Counted from the stretch's first letter, positions 37,704 through 48,148 are shown. The stretch: DNA of 64,000 nucleotides from Planctomycetaceae bacterium (GCA_021294835.1 JAJTDF010000011.1:1-64000); one strand, 5' to 3'. Notes: a model not told the origin generated them from the letters alone. Numbers and translations: made by a program.

Positions 37704-38306
37704 TTACCGGAGCAAGTCCAGCCGCTTGATGACCTGCTGAGCCGAACGCGGCGCGTTGCGGATCTCCTCAGCCAGGCCCGAGGGGTCGTCCCGCTTGCAC
37801 TCGAGCATCACCTTGCGGAGGTGGTCGTCACGGAACATGACAAACCGCTTGTAGAGGTCTTCCAGTTCATGCCTCGAGAAGCGGGTCATGGGATCCTTCA
37901 GGCCGCTCTGGGCGGCGGCCCAGTCGATCAGGGCTCCCCCGTGCTCGCTGAAGCGGTAGAGGCGAAGGGTGGTGGTCAGCCGGGCGCGGGGGGTGCTGAA
38001 GGGGTCGGTGGCGGCCGCCGGCAGTTTGAGCATCAGGTCTTTGGCGGTCTGGGTGCTGCCGGTGAGCAGGGGGTCCTGCGGGCCGGCCTCGTGCTGGAGG
38101 ATGGCCGGGGCGTCGTCGGCGGCGATGAGCTTGGCCATGGCGGAGTTGAGGTTCTTCACCCCGGCGCGGTCGAACCGGATGGTCAGCCGCTGACAGGCAC
38201 GGCCCTCGTGCGTGTCGGCGATAGCGCTGGTCACCTGACCGATGCCCCACTCGGGCCGCTCTGAATGAACCACTTTGTCGCCGAACCCCCACGTTTTGAG
38301 AACCAT
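37704..38306 (-). CDS. DUF3553 domain-containing protein
   Basis: WGFGDKVVHSERPEWGIGQVTSA...CQRLTIRFDRAGVKNLNSA. Confidence 0.8.
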   Translation of the reverse strand: MVLKTWGFGDKVVHSERPEWGIGQVTSAIADTHEGRACQRLTIRFDRAGVKNLNSAMAKLIAADDAPAILQHEAGPQDPLLTGSTQTAKDLMLKLPAAATDPFSTPRARLTTTLRLYRFSEHGGALIDWAAAQSGLKDPMTRFSRHELEDLYKRFVMFRDDHLRKVMLECKRDDPSGLAEEIRNAPRSAQQVIKRLDLLR

Positions 38307-39021
38307 GTTGCTTCCCTGACCATGCGCGTCAGCCGTCCGGGCCGCTTGCCCTGTCCGACGATGCCGCGTTGCTTGACATCCCACTTCACTCCGCCCCTGT
38401 CACCCAACCGTGTCTTTCAACCCCCGCCGGCCCCCGCCCGCCCCCCTCTCCCTACCGCTTGGCCACCGCACACCCCAGGCCTCGACCGCCAACAGTCACC
38501 ACAAGGCACGGGTTGATTGGCCCCGCTGGTCAGCCCGCCACCGTCGCGTCACCCACCCCAAGTGCCTGTTCCCCAACTTGCCAGCACAACAGCGGCCGCG
38601 GCTCCAGCCGTCATGCTTCACCACCACAAGACCGTTCAAAAACCAAACACAATCACGAAGGCGACTCGTCCATGTCAGATGGTCTGACCGGGCCAGGCAG
38701 GTCGTTGACTGGTGAGCTTGTTCGACCCCACACTTCGAAGAGTCTAGTATAGCGACCTGTCAGAGATCGACCTGCACCGCTGCCGATGATCCTGCCCGCC
38801 TCAGGCAATGTGGATAACTCCACTGCCGGGCACCGGGATGTGCAACCCGACCTCCTCGTTCATCGGTCCGCAAGCCCGTACGGATTGAAGACCGGAACGG
38901 TTGCCCGCCTGCTGAGAGGCTGAAATGTGTTTCGGCTCGGCTGGGCCGGAGGTTGCAGGGAACTGACCAGGGATGCTGCCGGCACGAGACTTCCGACCAG
39001 ACAGGCGACCACGGAGACACC

Positions 39022-39267
39022 ATGATCGAGGCCCTCAAGAGCGACGAGATCATCAACAAAGTCGGCGGACGGTTCAAGCTGTGCGCCCTGATCCAGCGGC
39101 GACTGGTGCAGTTGATGGACGGCGCCCGGCCAATGGTTGAGCGGAACGGTCGCTCGGACCTGGAGCTGGTGATCCAGGAGATCATGGAAGACCGGCTCAA
39201 GCCCGAGTTCGACCTCTCCGACCCCGAGACCGGGGCGGCGATGCCCGAACTGACCGCCCGCGAGTGA
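39022..39267 (+). CDS. rpoZ: RNA polymerase omega subunit
   Basis: MIEALKSDEIINKVGGRFKLCALIQRRLVQLMDGARPMV. Confidence 0.82.
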   Translation: MIEALKSDEIINKVGGRFKLCALIQRRLVQLMDGARPMVERNGRSDLELVIQEIMEDRLKPEFDLSDPETGAAMPELTARE

Positions 39268-39318
39268 TGTGTTGACTGTCGCCGCGGGCAAAGCCCCGCT
39301 GCGGAGAATGGCCGGCCC

Positions 39319-39984
39319 ATGTCCGTTCCAGACCCCCAAGGGCTGTTGGCCCGCAGGCTCTCGCCCGAATCGCCCAGCGGCGGGGGCGGCGGTGGTGACG
39401 CGGGGTGGGGAAGGCCCGCCCCCGGATCACTGAGCGGCCGCACGGTGATTGTGGGCGTGACCGGGGGGATCGCCGCGTACAAGACGGCGACGCTTGTCTC
39501 GCGGCTGGCGCAGGGGGGCGCGGCGGTGACGGTGGCCATGACCGAGTCGGCGCAGCGGTTCGTGACCCCGCTGACGTTCCAGGCGCTGAGCGGGCGAGCG
39601 GTGTACTCGGACATCTGGTCGCAGGCCGATCTGGCCGATCCGCAGCACATCCGGCTGGCCCGGTCGGCGCACCTGGCCATCGTGGCGCCGGCGAGCATGG
39701 ACTTTCTGGCAAGGCTGGCCTGCGGCATGGCCGACGACCCGGTGAGCCTGATCCTCTCGGCGGTGGACCGGCGGACCTGCCCGGTGCTGCTGGCTCCGTC
39801 GATGAACGAGGCGATGTGGTCGCAGCCGGCGACGGCGCGGAACCTGGCCACCCTGCGTGGGGACGGCTTTGAGGTGATCGATCCGGCCCATGGGTGGCAG
39901 GCATGCCGCACCAGCGGACCGGGGCGGATGCCCGAGCCTGAAGACCTGGCCGATGAGGTGGCTCGCCGACTGGCCCGCGGATAA
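39319..39984 (+). CDS. coaC: Phosphopantothenoylcysteine decarboxylase-type flavoprotein (CoaC/Dfp N-terminal half only)
   Basis: VIVGVTGGIAAYKTATLVSRLAQGGA, LAPSMNEAMW; no CoaB domain. Confidence 0.85.
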   Translation: MSVPDPQGLLARRLSPESPSGGGGGGDAGWGRPAPGSLSGRTVIVGVTGGIAAYKTATLVSRLAQGGAAVTVAMTESAQRFVTPLTFQALSGRAVYSDIWSQADLADPQHIRLARSAHLAIVAPASMDFLARLACGMADDPVSLILSAVDRRTCPVLLAPSMNEAMWSQPATARNLATLRGDGFEVIDPAHGWQACRTSGPGRMPEPEDLADEVARRLARG

Positions 39985-40026
39985 GACCAAGCCAAGGCGC
40001 GGACGGGAGCGATCAGCCGGGGGGCT

Positions 40027-41226
40027 TCATCCGGCGCGGCGTTTTTCGCCCTCTTCCTGCGCCCGGGCCCTCATGCACATGGAAATCAGCGAGCGGACCG
40101 AGACAGCCGCTTCGGTGACGCTCATGGCCAGCGAGACGGAGTTCATCGCCGACTCGGCGGACTCGGCGATGACGCCGAAACCCAGTTCGGCCGCCACGCC
40201 GCGGATCTGCAGAGCGATCCGCCGGACCACCGCGATGTCGTCGGTGGCGATGGCCTTGTTGAGTTCCGCGGCCATGCCCCGCAGGTCCTCGGTGAACTCC
40301 TCGACGAAGCTGGCGTTGGGATGATCGCCGCCGATGGTGGAGACGATGGCGCCGCCGCCGTCGGGATTGGAGGCGCCCATGAGCAGGAACTCGCCGAGGG
40401 CTCGAAGCAGCTTCTGCTCGCTGAGCGGCTTGACCAGGTGAGCGTTGGCGAGCGTGGGCTCGGCGACGAGCTGCTCGACCATGCGAGGGTCAGAGGCGAC
40501 GAGGATGATGGTGGCCTGGATGCCCGCGGATCGCAACTGCTGAGCGAGTTGGCGGCCGTCCTGCTCGCCAACTTCAACCGCGCACAGAATCACATCGAAG
40601 CCCTCGCTGGCCCGCCTGACGCCTTCTTCGGCGTTGTCAACACTGGTGACGTTCAGCTGGGTTTCACGCAGGTAGTGCCTGACCAGCCGACGGTCCATCG
40701 AAGACGTCTCGATGTGCAGGAGACTGCCCGACAGACGGGACGGATCGACATGCTCCATCGCGAAGCCGCCCTGCTGAGGGTCAAGCTCGACAAACTGGCG
40801 GACGTTGATGGACCGGTCAAACTGGATGCCGACCTCGTGGACGAGACCTTTGACGTGCCGGCATCGGACGACCCGGGCCGGAATGGGCATCAACTGGCCC
40901 GCCAGGGTGGGCAGGTACACGGTGCAGCGGGTGCCTATGTGCACATAGGCAGAGTGGACAAGCCCGATGCCGGTTCCTGAGAGGTTCCGGCAGGCGTAAT
41001 TCAGCGCGGTGCTCGCCCCGGCGTTCTGATGCAGTTCCACCTTGACTGAGAGCTTCTGAAACGCTGCCCGCAGGAAGGCCCGCTTGGGGTGATCGTCGGC
41101 GACACCGGCGTCCATCTCGTCATACAGCCTGGCCAGATCCGCAGCGGACAGCCGCAGCGTGTTGCGAACGCCGCCCTGGTCACCCGCGTTCCCGCCTCCG
41201 GCATGACCGTCTGATCGCACCGCCAT
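40027..41226 (-). CDS. PilZ-like / degenerate receiver / degenerate HPt fusion protein
   Basis: CRNLSGTGIGL PilZ-like; SMDRRLVRHYLRETQLNVTSVDNAEEGVRRASEGFDVILCAVEVGEQDG...LVKPLSEQKLL receiver; VRRIALQIRGVAAELGFGVIAESAES HPt-like. Confidence 0.72.
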   Translation of the reverse strand: MAVRSDGHAGGGNAGDQGGVRNTLRLSAADLARLYDEMDAGVADDHPKRAFLRAAFQKLSVKVELHQNAGASTALNYACRNLSGTGIGLVHSAYVHIGTRCTVYLPTLAGQLMPIPARVVRCRHVKGLVHEVGIQFDRSINVRQFVELDPQQGGFAMEHVDPSRLSGSLLHIETSSMDRRLVRHYLRETQLNVTSVDNAEEGVRRASEGFDVILCAVEVGEQDGRQLAQQLRSAGIQATIILVASDPRMVEQLVAEPTLANAHLVKPLSEQKLLRALGEFLLMGASNPDGGGAIVSTIGGDHPNASFVEEFTEDLRGMAAELNKAIATDDIAVVRRIALQIRGVAAELGFGVIAESAESAMNSVSLAMSVTEAAVSVRSLISMCMRARAQEEGEKRRAG

Positions 41227-41442
41227 GAATGCCTCCAAACGATGATCAGACCGGTAACCCCGCAATCGGGACGATCATCTGTCCGAGGCTCCATCGGTCG
41301 CCCGAGGCCCGGCCTTGCCGGGCCCGGCCCGACTGTGGTGTGGAACTCGGTACACCATCGGCTGCCCAAACGCTCCAGCCGCTACCGACGCCACACAGCC
41401 CTCCGCCCGAGTCACCACACACCTGCGGCGGGACGAACGCGG

Positions 41443-42912
41443 TTATCGGCTGGCGAGGATGATGACCAGACCCACGACACCAAGCGATACCAGCAGCAGC
41501 GTTGCCAGCCCCACCCACAGCCACACTCGGGAGGGCTGGTCGTCGGCAGCGGAGCCGACGGGCTTGGCCGGTGGTCGCTCGGGCGAGCCGACGGAGGCCG
41601 CCTCTTCACGCCCGCCGGCGCCGGCCTCACCGCTCTCAAGCTCGGCCCCGGCCAGCGGCGCGGGTGTCGGCGGGGCCATGGTGCGGGGGCGGGCGTGACG
41701 CTTCTGAGAGGCGATGACGCTCACCGGATCGGCCGGTGGAGTGCTGCCGGGCCCGAAAGCACCCGGCGTCTGGCCGGCTGAAGCGGAAGCCGGCGTAACC
41801 CCGGCCGCGGCGCCCGCCTGATCATTCGGGCGGCTCGCTGCGGCGCCGATCGTCGCGGCATCCGGCGACGCGGTACCCGAGGCGTCTGCTCGCCCCAATC
41901 GCTGAATGAACGCCGCCAGTTCATCAACACTCGCTGGGCGGAGCCGCGCCTGCGCGAGCGCACTGCTCAGACCATCGGCAAAGTGCTGTGCCGAGCGGGG
42001 CCGCAAGAGCGGGTTCTTCTGCATCCCCCGCCGGATGGCGGCAATCAGCGGTTCGGGCACGCCGGCGGCCGTGAGCTGCGCGTCGGGCACCTCGGCCGCC
42101 TCGTGCATGCGGCGGATGTCATCAAGCGTGCCCTGAAAGGGTGTGCTGCCGGTGAGCAGTTCATAGAGCGTGCAGCCCAAGGCGTAGACATCCGACCGGG
42201 CGTTGACCGCTCCGGCGAAGCACTCGGGCGCAAGGTACGCGGGCGTGCCGGCCATGCTGCCGGACGTGACCGTGCCGGCCATGGACAGGCCGACAGTCCG
42301 GTCGGGGACGGGAGAGGGGACGGAACTGACGCCGATGGGAGTGGGCGCCGCCCCGCCTCTGGCGGTGGGGCCGGTCAGCCCGAAGTCGGTGAGGACCGCC
42401 CGACCGTCGGCGTGCAAGAGGATGTTGGCGGGCTTGATGTCGCGGTGCACATACTCGCGGTCGTGGAGCATGCCGGCGGCAGCGCACACGTCGAGCAGAA
42501 TGCGGGCGGCCATCGACGCCGGGAGCGGTCCGGCCCGACGCAACAGCGCCGACACGCTGCCTCCGGAGAGGTACTCCATCACCAGATAGGGCACACCCTC
42601 GACCACATCGGCGTGGTGGATCGCGTTGAGCCCCGGGTGCGACACTGTGGCGGCCGCCCGCGCTCCATCAAGGAACGTGCGCACCGCATTCTGACCGGCC
42701 TCACCGGGAACGTGGAAGATGAACTTCACCGCGACATCGCGGTCGAGCAGTTCGTGCCGACCCAGCCACACCACCCCCATCCCGCCCTCGCCCAGCGAGC
42801 GGACCAGCCGCACGGGGCCGAGCCGCGCGGGGATATCGATGCACCGGGGCGACTCATGTGTCGCACCCGCGGCAGGTCGCCAATCCAGGGTGATGGTCGG
42901 GCTCTCAGCCAC
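41443..42912 (-). CDS. Ser/Thr protein kinase (PknB-like) with C-terminal TM helix, GTG start
   Basis: LGEGGMGVVWLGRHELLDRDVAVKF, YVHRDIKPANILL, LTDFGLTG, SDVYALGCTLYELLTG. Confidence 0.92.
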   Translation of the reverse strand: MAESPTITLDWRPAAGATHESPRCIDIPARLGPVRLVRSLGEGGMGVVWLGRHELLDRDVAVKFIFHVPGEAGQNAVRTFLDGARAAATVSHPGLNAIHHADVVEGVPYLVMEYLSGGSVSALLRRAGPLPASMAARILLDVCAAAGMLHDREYVHRDIKPANILLHADGRAVLTDFGLTGPTARGGAAPTPIGVSSVPSPVPDRTVGLSMAGTVTSGSMAGTPAYLAPECFAGAVNARSDVYALGCTLYELLTGSTPFQGTLDDIRRMHEAAEVPDAQLTAAGVPEPLIAAIRRGMQKNPLLRPRSAQHFADGLSSALAQARLRPASVDELAAFIQRLGRADASGTASPDAATIGAAASRPNDQAGAAAGVTPASASAGQTPGAFGPGSTPPADPVSVIASQKRHARPRTMAPPTPAPLAGAELESGEAGAGGREEAASVGSPERPPAKPVGSAADDQPSRVWLWVGLATLLLVSLGVVGLVIILASR

Positions 42913-43101
42913 AGCCCAGTGTACCGCGGAGGTGTCGGCCGCTGCGGCTGATACCCAGGGTTGATGCAGGACTGAGAACCAGCAACACGGCAGATGCCGG
43001 TGCAATCCCGGCACGCGGGCGGATTCACCCAAGCCGGGGGCATGACCGCACCCCCCCAATCCTTGGTGGAGCAAGGTCAGATCATCGGGCTACGGGGCTG
43101 G

Positions 43102-44397
43102 TCAGCGGCCGTCACCGTCGCCTTCCCGGCTAAGGCGTTCGATCAGTTGCCGCTCAGCCTTCTCGTAACGGGCGAAGGCCTCAGAGACGCGGGCGAGCAT
43201 GGCGGTGACGACCTCGGCGTCGGCGGGCTTGCCGACGGCCTGAGCGGCGGAGACGACGGTCTCCAGCGAGGTGCTGGCGCCGCGGAGGTCGCTGACGGCC
43301 TCGGCGTAGGTACGAGCGGACATGAACAGCAGGTCCTGCTGGAGTTCCTTGCGGGCGGGCTGGTAAAGCAGCTTCCAGGGGTTGCGGCGGACGTCGGTGA
43401 GCGTGAGTTTGAGCTGGTCGGTGGCCAGGCGGATGTTGGCGATGGACTGGCGGAGTTCGGGCTGGTTCTCGGCGAGGATGAGATTGCCCCGGTCGATCAT
43501 GGCCTGGGTGGAGGCGAGCAGCGTGCGGGCCTCATCGGCGCGGGCCTCGAGGGCGTCGGCGAAGCGGGTGACCTTGGGGTAGAGCTCCTTCTCGACCTGC
43601 TCGGTCAGGCGGCGGGCGGACTCCACGGCGGCGCGGACGTCGCCGCGGTTTTCGTCCAGATACGCCTGCATGGTGACGGCGGCGTTGTCGAGCTTGGCGA
43701 TGAAGGCCTCGGCGTCGGTGACGGTCTTCTGGGCGCTTTCCATGATCCTGGGGAAGCGGTTCACGCCGTCGGCGATGGGCCCCTTGGACTCGGCGACGAT
43801 CTGCTTGCCGTCGGCGGTGATGGTCTCGACGTTGGCCAGCACGCGATCGACATAGGGAGCCCAGTCCTCGCGGATCTTGCGGGTGGTCTCCTGCAGGTCG
43901 GCGACGATGGCCTTGACCTGGTCCTCCTGCACGCCGATCTGGGCGAGCAGGCCGGGGGCGTTGGAAGCCTTGATCTCCGATCCGGGAGCCAGCACGCCGG
44001 CCTGCTTGGTGCCCACCGAGGTGATGTTCAGCGTGGAGACCGAGCCGAGGATCGGGATCTCCAGTTGCAGTTTGGCGTCCTTGTAGAGGCCGATGTTCGA
44101 GTTCACGCCGACGGTGACCAGGATCGCCGCGGGCACCTTCATGTCCGCGGCATCATCGGCCCAGAGGTAGCGAACCGCGGTGACCTTGCCGACATCAAGC
44201 CCGCCCAGCAGCACCGAGGAACCGGGCTTGATGCCCTTGGCCCCGCCCTCGATGGTGAAGCGGACGTTGTACTCGGTACGGGACTTGAGGCGGTCAAGCC
44301 CTCCGCCGACGGTGATGGCCATGGCGATGCCGCCGAGGAGCATGAGCACCACATACACCCCGGCCTTGACGCTGTTGCTGGTGACTCGTCGTTGCAT
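43102..44397 (-). CDS. MCE/MlaD-family protein
   Basis: N-term TM then YNVRFTIEGGAKGIKPGSSVLLGGLDVGKV. Confidence 0.88.
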   Translation of the reverse strand: MQRRVTSNSVKAGVYVVLMLLGGIAMAITVGGGLDRLKSRTEYNVRFTIEGGAKGIKPGSSVLLGGLDVGKVTAVRYLWADDAADMKVPAAILVTVGVNSNIGLYKDAKLQLEIPILGSVSTLNITSVGTKQAGVLAPGSEIKASNAPGLLAQIGVQEDQVKAIVADLQETTRKIREDWAPYVDRVLANVETITADGKQIVAESKGPIADGVNRFPRIMESAQKTVTDAEAFIAKLDNAAVTMQAYLDENRGDVRAAVESARRLTEQVEKELYPKVTRFADALEARADEARTLLASTQAMIDRGNLILAENQPELRQSIANIRLATDQLKLTLTDVRRNPWKLLYQPARKELQQDLLFMSARTYAEAVSDLRGASTSLETVVSAAQAVGKPADAEVVTAMLARVSEAFARYEKAERQLIERLSREGDGDGR

Positions 44398-44470
44398 GCG
44401 TGCTCCGCGTTCGCCTTCTCACCCTCCGCCGTCATCCTGCTGGTCGGCTTGACCATCATCGTGTGCGGCC

Positions 44471-45442
44471 TTATGGCGTGGGCCGGGTCGCCTCCACCGA
44501 GGGCATGGGGGCGGCCTTGGCGCCGCCCAGCAGGTCTTCAGCGTAGTTGCTCGCCGAACGCCGTTCCGTGATCGGGCCCTCGGCGTCTCCACGAAGGAAC
44601 TGGCGGATGACCCGCTCAGTCTCGGAGAGGTCGGCGGCCTGATCGGCGGGCAGGTGCCGCAGCCGGTCGAACCAGTCGCGTTTTTCGATCTTCAGCACCA
44701 CGCCCTTGTCAAGCATCACCATGCGGTCGGCGATGGTGAAGGCCGAGTCCATCTCATGGGTGACCACCACGCTGGTGACGCCCAGGCCTCTCGACAGATG
44801 GATGATCAGCCGGTCGATCTCGGCGCTGGTGACCGGGTCCAAGCCCGCCGAGGGCTCGTCGTAAAACAGGATGCGCGGGTCCAGAGCCATGGCGCGGGCC
44901 AGCCCGGCCCGCTTTTTCATGCCGCCGGAAATCTGCGAGGGCAGCTTGTCGGCGTGCTCGCGGAGGCCGACCAGTTCCAGCTTCATCTTCACCTGAATGT
45001 CGATGACCTCGGGGGCCAGGTCGGTGTGCTCGCGGAGCGGCAGGGCGACGTTCTCGCCGATGGTCATGCTGTTGTAGAGGGCGCCGCTCTGGAAGAGGAT
45101 GCCGAACTTCAGCCGGGTCTCGTCGAGTTCCTGCTCGCCAAGGACCGACAGGTCGCGTCCCAGCATCGACACCGCGCCCTGGTCAACCGGCAGCGCCCCG
45201 ATCAGGCACCGCAGCAGGGTGCTCTTGCCGCAGCCCGAGCCGCCCATGACCACCAGCGTTTCGCCCTCGTAGATGTCCAGATCCACCCCCGAGAGGACGG
45301 TCTGACTGCCGAACCGCTTGATCAGGTTGCGGGTGGAGATGACCGCCCGGCGACCCTTCTCGTCCAGCGGGGGCGAGTCTGGGGCATCGGCCTGCCCCGC
45401 CGACCCTGTCGTGCTGGTGACCTTGTTTCGCCGACCGAACAC
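44471..45442 (-). CDS. MlaF-type ABC transporter ATP-binding protein (GTG start)
   Basis: VMGGSGCGKSTLLRC, LPSQISGGMKKRAGLARAMALDPRILFYDEPSAGLDPVTSAEID. Confidence 0.92.
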   Translation of the reverse strand: MFGRRNKVTSTTGSAGQADAPDSPPLDEKGRRAVISTRNLIKRFGSQTVLSGVDLDIYEGETLVVMGGSGCGKSTLLRCLIGALPVDQGAVSMLGRDLSVLGEQELDETRLKFGILFQSGALYNSMTIGENVALPLREHTDLAPEVIDIQVKMKLELVGLREHADKLPSQISGGMKKRAGLARAMALDPRILFYDEPSAGLDPVTSAEIDRLIIHLSRGLGVTSVVVTHEMDSAFTIADRMVMLDKGVVLKIEKRDWFDRLRHLPADQAADLSETERVIRQFLRGDAEGPITERRSASNYAEDLLGGAKAAPMPSVEATRPTP

Positions 45443-45553
45443 CGTGCAACCTCCAGATGGCCGCCGACGCCGCGTCCACCCCCCCCCACCCCACCCACCC
45501 CCTTCCCCACCCACCCACCCCCTCTCGCTGCCCAGCCGGCCCCGGGGCCGCAC

Positions 45554-46459
45554 TCAGTTCCCGCCACCGGCGGGGGGCGGAGTCGGCGGGTTGGCCTCAG
45601 CCGCCGGGGCCGCCGGGGTTGCAGGCGGTGCGGGAGTCGGCGCCGAGCCGGGAACGGTATGGGGCAGCAGCCGCAGTTCACTGCCATCGAGCTTGATGAA
45701 GATCAGGTTGGTCACCGAACCGGCAAACGGGTTGGCCGGGGTGCCGCCGCTGGTACTCTGGCTGAACTCCAGAACCACGGCCCGCAGGCCGTTGCTGAAC
45801 TCCACCGGCATGGGGATCACGCCCTGCACAGCCGCCTGGCCGGTGCCACGCTGCTGCGTGGACTGCATGGCCTGAGCGAACGCCGGGCTCTGGGCCAGTT
45901 CGGTGTACTGCCCCCAGAGCTTGAGCAGGTTGGTGGTCACGCCCTTGACGCTGCCGGCGTCGGCCGCCATGCCGTCGCGGAACTTGGCGAACTGCTCGTC
46001 GGTCGCTGCAGCCTGCAGAGATTGCTGCAGGAAGCCCCGGGCAGTCGCGTAGTCCTGCTTCTCAATCGCCCGCACCAGATTGTCCACCGGGCCGGCGGCC
46101 ATCCGCCACATCGCCTGAGCGCCCAGCGCCCCGGCGATCCACAGCGTGCTGACCAGCAGGCCGATGATGATGCCGGAAATCGCCAGACCCCGGCCCGCCA
46201 GCCGCCCCTGGCTCTGGCCGATCCGGACCAGGGCCGCGACACCCAGCACCGTACCGATGCCGCCCAGACCCGGGATGCAGCACAGGACGCTGCACACCAG
46301 GCTCATAACCGCCAGAACCGACACCCGGGCCGGCGGCGGCTCGGCTTGCCCGGGGCCGCCACCCATACCGCCCATGTTGCCACCGGAGCCGCTCCATCCG
46401 CTGTTCTGCGGCTGAAAGGGCGACGGGGAAGACGACGATGCCCACGGATTCTGGCTCAT
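45554..46459 (-). CDS. DUF4190-like membrane protein
   Basis: VSVLAVMSLVCSVLCCIPGLGGIGTVLGVAALVRIGQSQGRLAGRGLAISGIIIGLL. Confidence 0.75.
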   Translation of the reverse strand: MSQNPWASSSSPSPFQPQNSGWSGSGGNMGGMGGGPGQAEPPPARVSVLAVMSLVCSVLCCIPGLGGIGTVLGVAALVRIGQSQGRLAGRGLAISGIIIGLLVSTLWIAGALGAQAMWRMAAGPVDNLVRAIEKQDYATARGFLQQSLQAAATDEQFAKFRDGMAADAGSVKGVTTNLLKLWGQYTELAQSPAFAQAMQSTQQRGTGQAAVQGVIPMPVEFSNGLRAVVLEFSQSTSGGTPANPFAGSVTNLIFIKLDGSELRLLPHTVPGSAPTPAPPATPAAPAAEANPPTPPPAGGGN

Positions 46460-46530
46460 AGCCCCCCAGTTTAGCGGAGTCGACCCACGGCCTTCCAGAG
46501 TCCACGCCGCCGATTGTCGTTTTGCCCGAA

Positions 46531-47940
46531 TCAGGCCGCGACTACGCGGCCCGCCCGGCTCTCCCCCAGCCGACGCAGGATCGCCACGTTGTCTTCCGGG
46601 GTCACCAGCACCACATCGGCCGGACCGAGTTGGTCAGGGGTCAGCCGCTGCCAGCCCGGGGGCCCGGCCAGAGGCCGGTCATCCATAAAGGCCAGCGCCG
46701 GACCTGGACGGGCGCGTCCGGACCGCCTGACGGCGTCCACGCCCTCCGCCGCGGCACGGCCGTTGACCCCCAAGCCGTAGACCACCAGTCGGCGGTCGGG
46801 GCCCAGGGCGGCCCACTGGGCGGTGGCCAGCGACGCCCAGTCCACCGGTTGGCGGGTGGCGTTGCAAACGAGCCGGTCGATGGCCTCCGGCCCCAGCATG
46901 GCCAGACCCTCGGGGTCGATCCGCTGGCGGAGGTCGTGTGCCGATGGCCGGTGCCCCCCGTCGGCGGCGAACAGGCTCCAACGCAGTGCCGCCGCCAGAG
47001 CGGCCAGATCGCTGTCGGTGATGGCGCAGCCGGCCGGCCAGATCGCCTCGGCCTGCTGGCGGGCAAAGGCCCGGTCGCTCCGGGCCAGACCTTCGGCCAG
47101 CGCCCGCAGGCGGCAGAGGCGGGCGGCGCGATCGCGCAGATCCGGCGGGGTGGCGCGGGCGTGTTCGCTTGCCAGCGCCAGCGCGTCACCGTGCACGCCG
47201 GTCAGATCGGCCGAGCGGCTGGCGGGGGCGCCGATGCGGTAGCGCACCAGCGGGGCGGATGTGCACACGACCGGCACGCGGTCGCGAGCGCCGAGCACGT
47301 CGAGCCACAGCGCCCAGTCCTCCACCTTGCAGCGGGTACGGAACGGGCCTTGTGCTGCGTCCGCCCGCCGGACGCGGGCCAGGGCCTCGCGGCGCCACAG
47401 CGTGGCCCAGATGGCAAAGCGGTTGCCGGTGAGCAGCCGGTCGGCGGCGGCATCCTGCTCATTGGCGACGGCCAGCCACTGGGTGGGCTGGCCGTCGGCG
47501 GTCATGGCTCGCCACCCCCCCACCGCCGCCTCGGCGAACGGGTGACGGTGCAGCAGGTCTGCCAGCGTGCCGGCGTGCTCCGGCTCGAGCAGGTCGTCGG
47601 CATCGGCGAAGCACACCCAAGGCGTAGACAGCAAAGCCAGGCCAAGGTTGCGGGCCGCCCCGGTACCACCGTTGGCGGTGCGATGCACACCGATGCGCCG
47701 GTCGCCGGCCAGATCAGGCGGCAGGCAGACGGGCAGGGGCGAGCCGTCGTCAATGACCACCGCTTGCCAACGGGGCTCGCGCTGGTCGCGCAAACTGCGG
47801 AGGGCGGCGTGGAGCCATTGGGCGCCGGCAGGATCCCGGATGAACGCGGGCACCACGTAGCCGACACGGGGACCGCCCAGGAGCGCCTGGGCGGCCGGCG
47901 GAGAAGGCGTGGGCTGTGGATGGGCGGATTCCATCGGCAT
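46531..47940 (-). CDS. Family 2-type glycosyltransferase with C-terminal Rossmann-like domain
   Basis: VGYVVPAFIRDPAG...QAVVIDDGS...GGTGAARNLGLALLSTPWVCFADADDLLEP; C-term RRLVVYGLGVNGRAAAEGV...LAFMDDRP. Confidence 0.82.
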   Translation of the reverse strand: MPMESAHPQPTPSPPAAQALLGGPRVGYVVPAFIRDPAGAQWLHAALRSLRDQREPRWQAVVIDDGSPLPVCLPPDLAGDRRIGVHRTANGGTGAARNLGLALLSTPWVCFADADDLLEPEHAGTLADLLHRHPFAEAAVGGWRAMTADGQPTQWLAVANEQDAAADRLLTGNRFAIWATLWRREALARVRRADAAQGPFRTRCKVEDWALWLDVLGARDRVPVVCTSAPLVRYRIGAPASRSADLTGVHGDALALASEHARATPPDLRDRAARLCRLRALAEGLARSDRAFARQQAEAIWPAGCAITDSDLAALAAALRWSLFAADGGHRPSAHDLRQRIDPEGLAMLGPEAIDRLVCNATRQPVDWASLATAQWAALGPDRRLVVYGLGVNGRAAAEGVDAVRRSGRARPGPALAFMDDRPLAGPPGWQRLTPDQLGPADVVLVTPEDNVAILRRLGESRAGRVVAA

Positions 47941-48148
47941 GACGGCATCGGCAGACAAGGCCGGCGGCCCTCGGGGCGGACCCGCTCCCGGGGCGTTCGC
48001 CCGCATCTCCCGGCGGCCGGCCGGATGCCCGGGCATAGCCGCTGCGCTGGGGGCGTTTACCCGTTGCCGGCCGGGCGGGCACGGTCTTCACCCCAGCCGC
48101 CCAAGCCGCCGGCGGCGGCAAAGGCGTGCGGCCCGATGCCAACAGCCA

